Shown here: in pieces, positions 9,679-18,356 of the stretch
How positions within the stretch are numbered: the first letter of the stretch is position 1
Layout of the letters: each line of letters begins with the position of its first letter
Source: a virus
Reading direction: 5' to 3' (one strand)
IMG/VR virus record: IMGVR_UViG_3300047284_000516
Span: 1-64,000 of that record
DNA: 64,000 bases
Notes under the pieces: generated by a model
What the model was told of the DNA's origin: nothing
Databases searched by the model: none
The model's input: the letters and a program-made list of their open reading frames with translations, nothing else
Position numbers and translations under genes: made by a program

Positions 9679-9867
9679 ATGGATAATGTAATGGCATTGG
9701 TTCAGTTTGCTAAACAACAAGATGCAGTATCGTTTAAAGATACCTTTGATCAAATCATGGCTGCAAAAGTTTCTGATGCTGTGATGGCCCACCGTGAAGT
9801 GGTTGGCAAGGATATGTTTACAACACCAAATACAGATAGTCAAGAGGATACAGATGAAGACTCTTAA
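9679..9867 (+). CDS. 67: Prohead core protein, gp67-like
   Basis: A 62-residue protein with a helical N-terminal half (MDNVMALVQFAKQQDAVSF) and an acidic tail ending EDTDEDS. Size, helix-then-acid layout and position between genes 20 and 21 match T4 gp67, an internal scaffold protein later cut into small peptides. It has a GGAG ribosome site and overlaps the next gene by 14 bases. Sequence similarity is too short to be decisive, so synteny carries much of the call. Confidence 0.7.
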   Translation: MDNVMALVQFAKQQDAVSFKDTFDQIMAAKVSDAVMAHREVVGKDMFTTPNTDSQEDTDEDS

Positions 9868-10531
9868 ACAAATATTACAAGCTGGCTTAACACCCAGTAC
9901 AGAAGATGGAAAGCGTTTTGTTAGAAAGCACGTTGTCCAGGTTCAAGATGACATTGCAGGTAATGGAGATGATGTATACAATGCCTCCAATATCAAAAAA
10001 GCTAGTGCAGATGAGCCTAATCATGGTCATGAGCCTGGGGTAGATGAGCTGTACTATGAGGGCGTTGAACGGGATGAGGTAAGATCGGCAGACTATAAAT
10101 ATAAGCTCGAGCCATCAGGTCAATTGCGTAAAGTACCAGCAAAGACAGCAGTGTTTGGTAAGGACGAAAAGTCTGAGCTAGCTCGTAGATCTAAATTAAT
10201 GCATCAGCAGGATGAAGAGGTAGATTTGGAAGAAAAAACTCTCACCCCTGCTGAGAAAAAGAAAAGAGAAGAGGTCGCTCAGGCTATTGAGAGAGATAAT
10301 CCAGATATGCCCATGGCTAAAAAAATGGCTATTGCAACTTCCACAGCTAAAAAAGTAGCTGAGGAAGTGGATTTAAATACCCAACAATTTATCGATTCCA
10401 TCATGGCTGAGTTGGATGAGGAAGGTCAACAAATTCTTCAGAGTATTCTGGATGAAGAAGGTATTGAATCAGCAGTATCTCTTATTCAAGAAGCTTTAGA
10501 GGAAGATGATGGAGATCGGGAAAATGGCTGA
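9854..10531 (+). CDS. Uncharacterised protein at the gene 68 position
   Basis: A 225-residue hydrophilic protein, starting at ATG 9854 (MKTLKQILQAGLTPS). It holds YKYKLEPSGQLRKVPAKTAV near the middle and a helical segment with DNPDMPMAKKMAIATSTAKK, a motif I have seen in other large phages without a known function. The C-terminus is acidic and helical. Its place between the gp67-like gene and the prohead protease corresponds to T4 gene 68, a prohead core protein, but I see no direct similarity to gp68. A perfect TATAAATA at 10094-10101 lies inside the frame and may be chance. Confidence 0.72.
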   Translation: MKTLKQILQAGLTPSTEDGKRFVRKHVVQVQDDIAGNGDDVYNASNIKKASADEPNHGHEPGVDELYYEGVERDEVRSADYKYKLEPSGQLRKVPAKTAVFGKDEKSELARRSKLMHQQDEEVDLEEKTLTPAEKKKREEVAQAIERDNPDMPMAKKMAIATSTAKKVAEEVDLNTQQFIDSIMAELDEEGQQILQSILDEEGIESAVSLIQEALEEDDGDRENG

Positions 10532-10778
10532 ATTGGTAAAAATAGTTGGTGAAGAAATCACTCTTAGCGCAGCTAATGATGTAGCAACTGCCACAGTGGT
10601 TCGTATATACAATAATAATGCTGGTGCAGTTTTAATTACAAGACGTGATGAAGATACTAATATCCTTGGTACCATGACAACAGCTCCTGGTGAAGTTTTG
10701 TATCTAGTTAAAACCGCTACCGATACCTTATCTACTAATACTGGTTCGGTCCTTGCAACTCCTACTGCATACCTATAA
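10524..10778 (+). CDS. Small conserved structural-type protein
   Basis: An 84-residue, beta-rich protein starting MAELVKIVGEEITLSAAND. The ATG at 10524 overlaps the preceding stop by eight bases and has GGAG upstream. Alternating hydrophobic strands (TVVRIYNN, AVLITRRD, VLYLVKTATDTL) and its small size suggest a capsid or head-decoration type beta domain. Similar small proteins lie in the head gene cluster of marine T4-like phages. Function is unknown; the position between core proteins and the protease supports a head role. Confidence 0.7.
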   Translation: MAELVKIVGEEITLSAANDVATATVVRIYNNNAGAVLITRRDEDTNILGTMTTAPGEVLYLVKTATDTLSTNTGSVLATPTAYL

Positions 10779-10782
10779 CGCC

Positions 10783-11439
10783 ATGAAACTATTTACAGAG
10801 ATTACAGAAGAAGTTCAATGTATAGTAGAGGAAAAGGATGGAAAGAGAAATCTTTTTATTCAAGGTCCTTTCATACAAACCGAAAAGGTCAACAGAAACA
10901 ATCGTATCTATAGAAAGCATATCGTAGAAAAGGAAGTTGGTCGATATGTTCAGAATTATATTAATGCAAACAGAGCACTTGGTGAACTAGGCCATCCAGA
11001 AGGACCTTCTATAAATCTAGACCGAGTAAGTCATAAGATTGTTAGTCTTGTTCCCGAGGGAAATGACTATATTGGTAAAGCTCAAATTTTGGATACCCCT
11101 ATGGGTAACATTGCTCGTAATCTAATTGAAAGTGATGTGGTAGTTGGAGTGTCCACTCGCGGATTAGGATCAATCAGAGAAAAGAATGGTATTATGGAAG
11201 TTCAGGATGACTTCTTTTTAGCTACGGCTGCGGACATTGTTGCTGATCCATCTGCACCTGATGCATTTGTTCAAGGCATTATGGAAGGTGTGGAATGGAT
11301 TTGGGAAAACAATCGCCTCAAAGCAAAACAGCTTGAGGAAATCAGAGATGAAATTAAGGCTACTAGCAAGAGAAATCTTGAAGAAGCAAAGATTAAAGCC
11401 TTCCATAGTTTCATGAATTTAATATCAAAACAACACTGA
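10783..11439 (+). CDS. 21: Prohead maturation protease gp21
   Basis: A 218-residue serine protease of the herpesvirus-assemblin-like fold. The start chosen is ATG 10783 (MKLFTEITEEVQ). Candidate catalytic residues are His71 in ELGHPEGP and Ser124 in VVGVSTRGLGS, the two blocks conserved in T4 gp21. It sits inside the prohead, cuts scaffold proteins and trims the capsid protein. It is placed just before scaffold gene 22 and capsid gene 23, as in T4. It follows the small structural gene by four bases. Confidence 0.94.
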   Translation: MKLFTEITEEVQCIVEEKDGKRNLFIQGPFIQTEKVNRNNRIYRKHIVEKEVGRYVQNYINANRALGELGHPEGPSINLDRVSHKIVSLVPEGNDYIGKAQILDTPMGNIARNLIESDVVVGVSTRGLGSIREKNGIMEVQDDFFLATAADIVADPSAPDAFVQGIMEGVEWIWENNRLKAKQLEEIRDEIKATSKRNLEEAKIKAFHSFMNLISKQH

Positions 11440-11440
11440 T

Positions 11441-11448
11441 TATAAATA
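11441..11448 (+). promoter_or_regulatory. T4-type late promoter before gene 22
   Basis: Perfect TATAAATA directly after the gene 21 stop and 29 bases before the ATG of gene 22. Between them lies the ribosome site AAAGGAG. It would drive high late expression of scaffold and capsid. Confidence 0.85.
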
Positions 11449-11477
11449 ATCACGTTATTTACTAAAGGAGTAATAGC

Positions 11478-12476
11478 ATGTCCAAAAAACAATTAGATGA
11501 AAAGCTGGTTTCTGGTGGTGGCGAGACAGGTGTTTCTCACACTGCTGATCCTGCTGATAAGTCTGCTACTCTCCCAGCATCTAAACTTGGTAATGGTGAG
11601 CCAATGAAGAAGATTGATGATCCATCGAATACAGGTGTTGAGGAAACAGATCCTGCTTCCAATTGCAAGGCTACAGGTGATAACTCAGCTTCTAACAGAG
11701 ATTCTGTTGATATGAAGGGAAGTGCTGCAAGTGCAAAGATTCCTTCTATGAAAGAAGATGTTGATGCGCTGTTTCATGGTGAGGAGCTCTCTGAGGAGTT
11801 TAGAGAGAAAGCAACAACAATTTTTGAAGCAGCAGTTACAGCAAGAGTTACGGAAGCTATTGAAGCTTACGAGCAACAAATTGAAGCAACATTGCAAGAA
11901 GCAAAAGCAGCATATGAAGCTGACCTTTCAGAGAAGCTTAGCTCATATATTGACTATGTTGTTGAGCAGTGGATGGAAGAGAATCAAGTTGCTATCGAGT
12001 CTTCCTTAAAAACTGAAATGACAAACGATTTTATTCAGAAACTCCACACATTATTTGTTGAGAGCTATGTAGAAGTTCCTGAAGATAAAGTTGACGTTCT
12101 AGGTGAAATGGCCTCAAAGGTTGAAGAACTAGAAGCAAAATTAAACGAAGCCCTTAATGAAAACATCCAGTTGACAAATCAACTTCATGAAACCGCTCGT
12201 GATAAAATCCTCAAGCATGTGTCTGAAGGTCTTACAATGACTCAGGTCGAGAAGTTTACGACACTTGCCGAAAGCGTTGAGTTTGACTCAGCAGAAACCT
12301 TTGAAAAGAAACTCCTCATTGTCAAGGAGAATTATTTTCCTGCAGTCAAAACTACAACATCCCTTAACGAAGAAATGCTAGTTGAGGATGAGGGTGGTGA
12401 AGAGGATGTTAAGAAGGTGTCTTCTGGTTCAATGGCTAACTATGTCGCAGCTATTTCTAGAACACTGAAAAAATAA
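11478..12476 (+). CDS. 22: Prohead scaffold protein gp22
   Basis: The 332-residue product is Glu/Lys/Ala rich and mostly coiled coil, for example EEFREKATTIFEAAVTARVT and MASKVEELEAKLNEALNENI, ending SMANYVAAISRTLKK. These are the properties of T4 gp22, the main internal scaffold of the prohead, which gp21 later digests. The N-terminal 95 residues are low-complexity and Ser/Asp/Gly rich. It lies between the protease and the capsid gene, and has its own late promoter and a strong ribosome site. Confidence 0.92.
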   Translation: MSKKQLDEKLVSGGGETGVSHTADPADKSATLPASKLGNGEPMKKIDDPSNTGVEETDPASNCKATGDNSASNRDSVDMKGSAASAKIPSMKEDVDALFHGEELSEEFREKATTIFEAAVTARVTEAIEAYEQQIEATLQEAKAAYEADLSEKLSSYIDYVVEQWMEENQVAIESSLKTEMTNDFIQKLHTLFVESYVEVPEDKVDVLGEMASKVEELEAKLNEALNENIQLTNQLHETARDKILKHVSEGLTMTQVEKFTTLAESVEFDSAETFEKKLLIVKENYFPAVKTTTSLNEEMLVEDEGGEEDVKKVSSGSMANYVAAISRTLKK

Positions 12477-12480
12477 CATT

Positions 12481-12488
12481 TATAAATA
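12481..12488 (+). promoter_or_regulatory. T4-type late promoter before gene 23
   Basis: Perfect TATAAATA four bases after the gene 22 stop and 39 bases before the capsid ATG. A strong ribosome site (AGGAGAGGGG) follows at about 12510. This fits a dedicated promoter for the most abundant virion protein. Confidence 0.88.
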
Positions 12489-12527
12489 AAAATAACCCAA
12501 ATTTTACTAGGAGAGGGGAAACCAACC

Positions 12528-13850
12528 ATGTACTTAAACGAAGAAATCCAAAACAAGTGGGCTCCTGTACTGGATCATAATGATCTCGGTGCAATTAAGG
12601 ACTCACACAAGCGTGCTGTTACAGCCGTTATTCTTGAGAACACAGAGCGCGCTCTGAGAGAATCTGCTGGTCTTGGCGCACAGCAATCTCTGCTTGAGAC
12701 ATCGTCTATCGTTCCTGCTAATGCTACAGGCAGCGCAATCGACAACTTCGATCCAGTTCTTATTTCGCTGGTTCGTCGTTCGATGCCTAACTTGATTGCT
12801 TATGACATCTGCGGCGTTCAGCCAATGACAGGTCCTACAGGTCTGATTTTCGCAATGCGTGCTCGTTACGGTAACCAAACAGGTACAGAGACATTCTATA
12901 ACGAAGTTAACACAGCATACAGCTCTGTTGTTTCTGGTGCTAACACACTGGGTCAAAAGCATGTTGGTGGCGTTCCTACAACTGCTAACAATGCTGAAGC
13001 AGGTGTTTATAACTTCGGTTCCGGCATGTCTACTGCTCAAGCAGAAGCACTCGGTACAGACAGTAACACAGACTTTGCTCAGATGGCATTCTCGATTGAG
13101 AAGGTTACTGTTACAGCTAAGTCCCGTGCTCTGAAAGCTGAGTACACAATGGAACTTGCTCAGGATCTGAAAGCAATTCATGGTCTTGACGCTGAGACAG
13201 AACTCTCTAACATTCTGTCTGCTGAAATTCTTGCTGAGATCAACCGTGAAGTTGTTCGCACAATCAACGTTACAGCTGTCCGTGGTGCTGCAGAAGGCAC
13301 AACAACTGCTGGTATCTTCGATCTGGATACAGATTCGAATGGTCGTTGGTCGGTTGAGAAGTTCAAGGGTCTGATGTTCCAAATCGAGCGTGAAGCTAAT
13401 GCAATTGCTAAAGCAACACGTCGTGGTAAAGGTAACCTGCTGATCTGCTCATCGGATGTTGCGTCCGCTCTGCAGATGGCTGGTGTTCTTGACTACACTC
13501 CTGCTCTTAACAGCAACAACCTCAACGTCGATGACACAGGTGCCACATTTGCTGGCGTTCTGAATGGCCGTATGCGTGTTTACATCGATCCATATGCAAC
13601 AGGTAACTATATGACAGTTGGCTACAAGGGCTCGTCTGCCTTTGATGCTGGTCTCTTCTACTGCCCATATGTTCCTCTTCAGATGGTTCGTGCAGTTGAT
13701 CAAGGCTCCTTCCAGCCAAAGATCGGCTTCAAGACACGTTATGGCATGGTTGCAAACCCATTTGCTGAAGGTGCTGCAGAAGGTCTTGGCGCTCTCACAA
13801 AGGACAGCAACGTTTACTACAGACGCGTTCTTGTTAACAACCTGATGTAA
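12528..13850 (+). CDS. 23: Major capsid protein gp23
   Basis: The 440-residue protein shows the gp23 marks: RRSMPNLIAYDICGVQPMTGPTG near residue 85 (seen in pieces), ALKAEYTMELAQDLKAIHGLD near 205, and PKIGFKTRYGMVANPF near the C-terminus. It adopts the HK97 fold and builds the head. An L-x-E site near residue 43 (ALRES) could be cut by gp21, as the N-terminal peptide of T4 gp23 is. Length is typical of the cyanophage-like branch, shorter than T4 (521). Codon use is clearly more GC-rich and biased than in its neighbours, as expected of a very highly expressed gene. A strong terminator follows. Confidence 0.97.
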   Translation: MYLNEEIQNKWAPVLDHNDLGAIKDSHKRAVTAVILENTERALRESAGLGAQQSLLETSSIVPANATGSAIDNFDPVLISLVRRSMPNLIAYDICGVQPMTGPTGLIFAMRARYGNQTGTETFYNEVNTAYSSVVSGANTLGQKHVGGVPTTANNAEAGVYNFGSGMSTAQAEALGTDSNTDFAQMAFSIEKVTVTAKSRALKAEYTMELAQDLKAIHGLDAETELSNILSAEILAEINREVVRTINVTAVRGAAEGTTTAGIFDLDTDSNGRWSVEKFKGLMFQIEREANAIAKATRRGKGNLLICSSDVASALQMAGVLDYTPALNSNNLNVDDTGATFAGVLNGRMRVYIDPYATGNYMTVGYKGSSAFDAGLFYCPYVPLQMVRAVDQGSFQPKIGFKTRYGMVANPFAEGAAEGLGALTKDSNVYYRRVLVNNLM

Positions 13851-13900
13851 TAAAGGTTGACCTGCACAACTATAATTACTATAATAGTGCGCAGAACTTT

Positions 13901-13928
13901 AAGGGGGCCTAGTGCCCCCTTTTTTATT
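13901..13928 (+). terminator. Rho-independent terminator after gene 23
   Basis: AAGGGGGC (13901-13908) pairs with GCCCCCTT (13914-13921) around CTAGT, running into a T stretch (13920-13925). It ends the capsid transcript, 20 bases before the next gene's ribosome site. Confidence 0.9.
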
Positions 13929-13941
13929 ATAGGAGAAGAAC

Positions 13942-14457
13942 ATGTCAGCATATGATCTACAACCAGTCAACAAGAACTTCTTATCTCCATTGGGATTCAG
14001 CTTCAAGATTAAGAAGGCTCCTAATGTAAACTACTTTGTTCAGTCTGCAAATATACCCTCGGTATCAATAGAAACGGCTGAGGTATACAATCCGTTTGTC
14101 AAGGTTCCCTTTGCTGGATCAATGCTTCAGTATAGTACTTTATCTGTTACATTTAAAATAGATGAGGATATGAAAAACTATTTGGAGATTATGGCGTGGT
14201 TGGAGGGAATTGGATTTCCGGAGAAGTTTCAGCAGTATCAGGACATTGCATCAAGATCGTTTGGAGATGGTCTAACCTCTGATGTATCCTTATTCGTATT
14301 AACAAGTGGTAAGAATCCTAACAGAGAAGTAGTATTTTATGATGCCTTTCCTATTGACCTTTCAGAGGTTATGTTTGATACTACTCAGTCAGATGTGGAG
14401 TATCTTACAGCTACTGCATCTTTCCGATATAGGCAATTTAAAATACAGAACATATAG
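13942..14457 (+). CDS. Tail-tube-fold tail protein (gp3- or gp54-like)
   Basis: A 171-residue protein beginning MSAYDLQPVNKNFLSPLGF with KIKKAPNVNYFVQSANIPSV, KVPFAGSMLQYSTLSVTFK and MKNYLEIMAWLEGIGFP. These blocks resemble the gp19-like tube fold shared by tail tube, tube initiator and tail-tip proteins. In cyanophage-like genomes a tail completion gene annotated gp3 lies exactly here, between 23 and uvsY. It probably caps or starts the tail tube. I cannot tell gp3-like from gp54-like by eye. A good ribosome site (AGGAG) precedes it. Confidence 0.75.
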   Translation: MSAYDLQPVNKNFLSPLGFSFKIKKAPNVNYFVQSANIPSVSIETAEVYNPFVKVPFAGSMLQYSTLSVTFKIDEDMKNYLEIMAWLEGIGFPEKFQQYQDIASRSFGDGLTSDVSLFVLTSGKNPNREVVFYDAFPIDLSEVMFDTTQSDVEYLTATASFRYRQFKIQNI

Positions 14458-14460
14458 CAT

Positions 14461-14895
14461 ATGAAACTTGAAGATATTTTTACATTATGGAAGCAAGATA
14501 CCCAGATAGATCGATCGGAGTTGGGTCTTGAGAGTCTAAAAATCCCCCAACTCCACGAAAAGTATTTCAGCATACTTTCCACAGAGCGAATGATCTTGAA
14601 AAAGTTGGAAAAGGAATTCAAACAACTTTATAGAGCTAAGATAGAATACTATAGTGGTACAATTAGCGAAGAAGAGCTCGCTGAGTGGGGTTGGCAACCA
14701 TTCACCCTTAAAGTAATCAAGAGTGACATTTCTATCTACACAAGTGCCGATAAGGATCTGAGTGCTGCGGAGCTCAAGATAGATCTTCAAAACGAAAAGG
14801 TACAACTACTCGAATCTATTATTAAAAGCATTACCAATAGAGGGTTTGCGATTAAAAATGCAATAGATTGGGAGAAATTTAAGATGGGTGCATGA
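14461..14895 (+). CDS. uvsY: Recombination mediator UvsY
   Basis: A 144-residue protein (T4 UvsY has 137) starting MKLEDIFTLWKQDTQID, with LHEKYFSILSTERMILKKLE and the C-terminal helix SITNRGFAIKNAIDWEKFK, all typical of UvsY. It forms hexamers that load the UvsX recombinase on gp32-coated single-stranded DNA. It is followed by uvsW with an ATGA overlap, the same pairing as in T4, and so belongs to a recombination operon running to gene 46. Confidence 0.93.
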   Translation: MKLEDIFTLWKQDTQIDRSELGLESLKIPQLHEKYFSILSTERMILKKLEKEFKQLYRAKIEYYSGTISEEELAEWGWQPFTLKVIKSDISIYTSADKDLSAAELKIDLQNEKVQLLESIIKSITNRGFAIKNAIDWEKFKMGA

Positions 14896-16352
14896 CAGAC
14901 AAGCTAATTATTGAGAAGTTAAATGATGTGTATATGAGGATACAATCCGATGCTAGTGTAGCAATGGAGCTCTCGGAGCATTTTACATTCTCAGTACCAA
15001 ATGCAAGATTCTCACCACAGTTTCGTAATAAGGTGTGGGATGGGAAGATACGTTTGTTTGCGCTCGCTGGCCGGACCTTGTACCTCGGTTTGATACCCTA
15101 TGTGGAGGAGTTTGCTAAACAACGAAATTATCAAATTGAATATGTTAATCGAAATGACTTTTGCTCAGAGTCTTTTTCTATTCAAGAAGCAAATGATTTT
15201 GCTTCAACCCTTTCCCTACCTCTGTCCCCAAGAGACTATCAGATAGCAGCCTTTACGCATGCAGTAAGAAATAGAAGGGCTCTATTACTTTCTCCTACAG
15301 CTTCAGGTAAGTCCTTGATCATATATCTTCTGACCAGATATTATGAATCTAAAAAGAAGACTCTAATCATTGTACCAACAACTTCTTTGGTTCATCAGAT
15401 GGCATCAGACTTTGAAAGCTATGGTGCAGCAAAGGATTGGAGTCATAAAATATTTTCTGGAGAGGAGAAAATTACTGATCGTCAGGTAATCATAACGACA
15501 TGGCAATCAATTTACAAGCTGCCAAAGCCATGGTTTGCTAAATTTGATACAGTAATAGGAGATGAGGCGCATCTATTTAAAGCCAAGTCATTGATATCCA
15601 TCATGAGCAAGCTAGAATCGTGTTCTAACAGGTTTGGATTCACTGGGACATTGGATGGCACTCATACAAACAAACTCGTCTTAGAGGGGCTATTTGGCGC
15701 CGTAAAACAGGTAACAACAACAGCTGAGCTAATTGAACAGAAACACCTCTCTGCTTTTAAAATCAAGGCTATCATTCTCAAGCATCCAGATGGTATATGC
15801 GAGCAATACAAAAAGAGCACCTATGATGAGGAGATCAACTATCTTTTTACATCGCAAAGTAGAACAAACTTTATTGTAAACTTGATTATTTCTTTAAAAG
15901 GTAATACACTACTGCTGTTTAAGACTATTGATCATGGCCAAAGATTGTATAGAGAGATAGGGGATCAAATAGAAGATGGTAGAAAGATTTTCTATGTTGA
16001 TGGTGGTGTTGATGGAGTAGTAAGAGAGGAAACAAGGAAGGCAATAGAACAGGAGGAGAATTCCGTTATTGTTGCATCACTTGGTACTTTCAGCACAGGA
16101 ATCAATATTAGAAACCTACATAATATTGTGTTTGCTAGTCCCAGTAAGTCGAGAGTGAAGACTCTTCAATCCATAGGCAGAGGTCTTAGAAAAAGTGACA
16201 CAAAAACATTAGCTGTTTTGTATGATATTGCTGATGATATGTCATGGAAATCACGTAACAACTTTACATTACTTCATTTTGCAGAGAGAATAAAAATGTA
16301 TAATGAGGAGATGTTCGATTATAAGACATATAATGTCAAACTAAAGGAGTAG
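14892..16352 (+). CDS. uvsW: Superfamily 2 DNA/RNA helicase UvsW
   Basis: The 486-residue product has superfamily 2 helicase motifs: SPTASGKS near residue 135 (motif I), IGDEAH near 222 (motif II), FGFTGTLDG near 250 (motif III) and LQSIGRGLRK near 425 (motif VI). In T4, UvsW unwinds R-loops and branched recombination intermediates and helps switch from origin- to recombination-driven replication. The N-terminal 100 residues match the UvsW DNA-binding region (RFSPQFRNKVWDGKIRLF). Start codon overlaps uvsY by four bases. Confidence 0.95.
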   Translation: MTDKLIIEKLNDVYMRIQSDASVAMELSEHFTFSVPNARFSPQFRNKVWDGKIRLFALAGRTLYLGLIPYVEEFAKQRNYQIEYVNRNDFCSESFSIQEANDFASTLSLPLSPRDYQIAAFTHAVRNRRALLLSPTASGKSLIIYLLTRYYESKKKTLIIVPTTSLVHQMASDFESYGAAKDWSHKIFSGEEKITDRQVIITTWQSIYKLPKPWFAKFDTVIGDEAHLFKAKSLISIMSKLESCSNRFGFTGTLDGTHTNKLVLEGLFGAVKQVTTTAELIEQKHLSAFKIKAIILKHPDGICEQYKKSTYDEEINYLFTSQSRTNFIVNLIISLKGNTLLLFKTIDHGQRLYREIGDQIEDGRKIFYVDGGVDGVVREETRKAIEQEENSVIVASLGTFSTGINIRNLHNIVFASPSKSRVKTLQSIGRGLRKSDTKTLAVLYDIADDMSWKSRNNFTLLHFAERIKMYNEEMFDYKTYNVKLKE

Positions 16353-16356
16353 GACC

Positions 16357-16749
16357 ATGACAGTCACAATCCTTAAACTAGTTAACGGTGTTGAGGTCAT
16401 CGGGGAGAATATAGAAATGACGTCAACATTTATAGTACTTAAGCATCCTATGCAGGTACTATATAAAATGGGATATGGGAATCTTCCCAATATTTCCTTG
16501 GTTAAGTATAGCGTGTTTGCTGATGGAGAAGATATAACCTTTCCATTTACACACATTATCAATGTCATTACACCAAGGACAAAGTTTGTAGATTTTTATA
16601 AGACAGCAGTGAATACATTACTTACAGAATATGAAGGGGTAATTGATGATCAACTTGATAAAGCTATTGACCGAGAACAATCCAATGAAGATCTCAGCGA
16701 ATACATGAGCAGCGTTCTAGAAAATTTTGACTCAACGACCCAACATTAA
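16357..16749 (+). CDS. Conserved phage protein, possible LSm-like fold
   Basis: A 130-residue protein starting MTVTILKLVNGVEVIGENIE, with VLKHPMQVLYK and FPFTHIINVITPRTKFVDFY. The layout (N-terminal strand with NG-x-E-V-I-G, then short strands) resembles LSm/Hfq-like phage proteins that sit between uvsW and gene 55 in marine T4 relatives. The last 40 residues are acidic and helical. Function is unknown. It has a strong ribosome site (AAAGGAG) and lies one base from the chosen start of gene 55. Confidence 0.75.
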   Translation: MTVTILKLVNGVEVIGENIEMTSTFIVLKHPMQVLYKMGYGNLPNISLVKYSVFADGEDITFPFTHIINVITPRTKFVDFYKTAVNTLLTEYEGVIDDQLDKAIDREQSNEDLSEYMSSVLENFDSTTQH

Positions 16750-16750
16750 T

Positions 16751-17314
16751 ATGACAACACACTACGTAGACAACAGTAAACTATTTGAAGAGATCAAGAT
16801 CTACAGAATAGGGGTATTGGAATTCAAAGCTGGCACACGGAAGGTAAAACCTAAGATTCCGGAATACATTGGTACTTGTATCCTTCTAATAGCAAATAGA
16901 TTATCTCATAAACCCAATTTCATTAACTACTCATACCGTGAAGAAATGATTAGTGATGGAATTGAAAATTGTATCAGCTATATTGATAACTTTGATCCCG
17001 AAAAGTCAGATAATCCATTTGCATATTTTACACAGATCATTTACTATGCTTTCCTGCGAAGAATTGCCAAGGAAAGAAAGCAATTATATATTAAGCACAA
17101 AACACTAGAAAATAATATGCTGATGAATATTTTGGTGGAACAGCATGGAAGCGATGAGAATGAATTCCAGCTTGATCTACAAGATATGGATTTTGAAAAT
17201 ATGAATGAATTCATCAGATCATTTGAACAAAACATTGATAAGAGAAAGACCAAGAGACAAAAGGGTCTTGATCAGTTTCTAGAGGATGATAATGAAGATA
17301 GCAATACTGGGTGA
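16751..17314 (+). CDS. 55: Late-transcription sigma factor gp55
   Basis: A 187-residue protein, almost the length of T4 gp55 (185). Start taken at ATG 16751 (MTTHYVDNSKLFEEIK); an in-frame TTG lies 24 bases upstream inside the previous gene. Sigma region 2 marks include YSYREEMISDGIENCISYID and NPFAYFTQIIYYAFLRRI near residues 65-105. gp55 directs host RNA polymerase to TATAAATA late promoters together with the gp45 clamp; four perfect copies precede structural genes in this window. It overlaps gene 47 by 23 bases. Confidence 0.94.
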   Translation: MTTHYVDNSKLFEEIKIYRIGVLEFKAGTRKVKPKIPEYIGTCILLIANRLSHKPNFINYSYREEMISDGIENCISYIDNFDPEKSDNPFAYFTQIIYYAFLRRIAKERKQLYIKHKTLENNMLMNILVEQHGSDENEFQLDLQDMDFENMNEFIRSFEQNIDKRKTKRQKGLDQFLEDDNEDSNTG

Positions 17315-18356
17315 TGTTCACTTTGGAGCACGTAATGATAGTGTACACTTCTCAAAATTTTTCGAGAAGTTCTATCTAGATATATTCTTTCCCTATCTCG
17401 ACAAACATAAGATCACTACTATCTTTCAATTGGGAGATGTGTTTGATCGTCGCAAATACATCAACTTTGCATCTCTCCATGCATGTCGACAGTATTTTTT
17501 TGAACAGGTACAATCTCGCGGCATCGATACCTACATTTTAGCTGGGAATCATGATGTGTTCTATAAAAATACCAACGATGTAAACTCGTTAGAACTCCTT
17601 ACAAAGGAATACGATCGGGTTAAAATCATTGCATCACGCCCAAAGGAGGTGGAATTAGCCAACAACTCTTTCCTTTTTGTCCCCTGGATATGCGAAGATA
17701 ATTACGATCAGACGATCAGAACTTTAAAAACAACGCAGTCACCTGTAGTTTTAGGTCATCTGGAGCTAGCAGGATTTGAGATGACCAAGGGTCATATGAT
17801 TGAAGAAGGCATGGATCCTTCGCTGTTCTGTAGATTTGAGCATGTGTTTTCTGGACACTATCATCACAGATCATCAGCATACAACATAACATATGTGGGT
17901 ACACCATATGAAATAACATGGTCTGATTATGGTGATCAAAAAGGCTTCCATATCTTTGATACCGATACCAGAGAAGCAACCTTCATTACAAATCCGTTTT
18001 CTATATTCAAGAAGTTGTATTATAATGATAAGGATAAGGGCTCCGACTACATTGCATCAATAGGACTGGAGAACTATGTGGGTTGCTATGCAAAAGTTAT
18101 CGTTAAGGAACGTACAAATCAGTTCATGTTGGAAAGCTTAATTGATCAAATGGAGAAGATTGGTGTTGTTGATCTTCAGGTTGTCGAGGAGACAGCGTTT
18201 AGTGATAATTTAACTGAAGAGCAGATCATTAATGAAGCAGAGGATACGTTAACCATTCTTACAAAGTATACCGATCAGCTGGATGTTGGGGTGGACAATA
18301 AAAAACTGCAAGCATTGCTTACAGACCTTTATAATGAAGCGTTGAGTATTGAATGA
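17292..18356 (+). CDS. 47: Recombination endonuclease subunit gp47 (Mre11-like)
   Basis: The 354-residue protein is a calcineurin-like phosphoesterase with the Mre11 motifs LGDVHFG (residues 6-12), LGDVFDRR, AGNHD near 90 and GHYHH near 195. With gp46 it resects DNA ends for recombination-dependent replication. ATG 17292 has AGAGG six bases upstream, so I prefer it to the ATG at 17286. The stop overlaps the gene 46 start by four bases, consistent with a 1:1 complex. Confidence 0.95.
   Translation: MKIAILGDVHFGARNDSVHFSKFFEKFYLDIFFPYLDKHKITTIFQLGDVFDRRKYINFASLHACRQYFFEQVQSRGIDTYILAGNHDVFYKNTNDVNSLELLTKEYDRVKIIASRPKEVELANNSFLFVPWICEDNYDQTIRTLKTTQSPVVLGHLELAGFEMTKGHMIEEGMDPSLFCRFEHVFSGHYHHRSSAYNITYVGTPYEITWSDYGDQKGFHIFDTDTREATFITNPFSIFKKLYYNDKDKGSDYIASIGLENYVGCYAKVIVKERTNQFMLESLIDQMEKIGVVDLQVVEETAFSDNLTEEQIINEAEDTLTILTKYTDQLDVGVDNKKLQALLTDLYNEALSIE

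Noticed and set aside
10094-10101. Perfect TATAAATA inside the 9854 gene as a promoter
   Set aside because: It lies about 690 bases before gene 21 within a coding frame; likely chance in AT-rich DNA, though mapping could change this.
12603-13382. Long open frame on the minus strand inside gene 23 (259 residues)
   Set aside because: It is antisense to a strongly biased, certain capsid gene, is Cys/Thr/Ser rich without any domain, and has no ribosome site; it is a by-product of codon bias.
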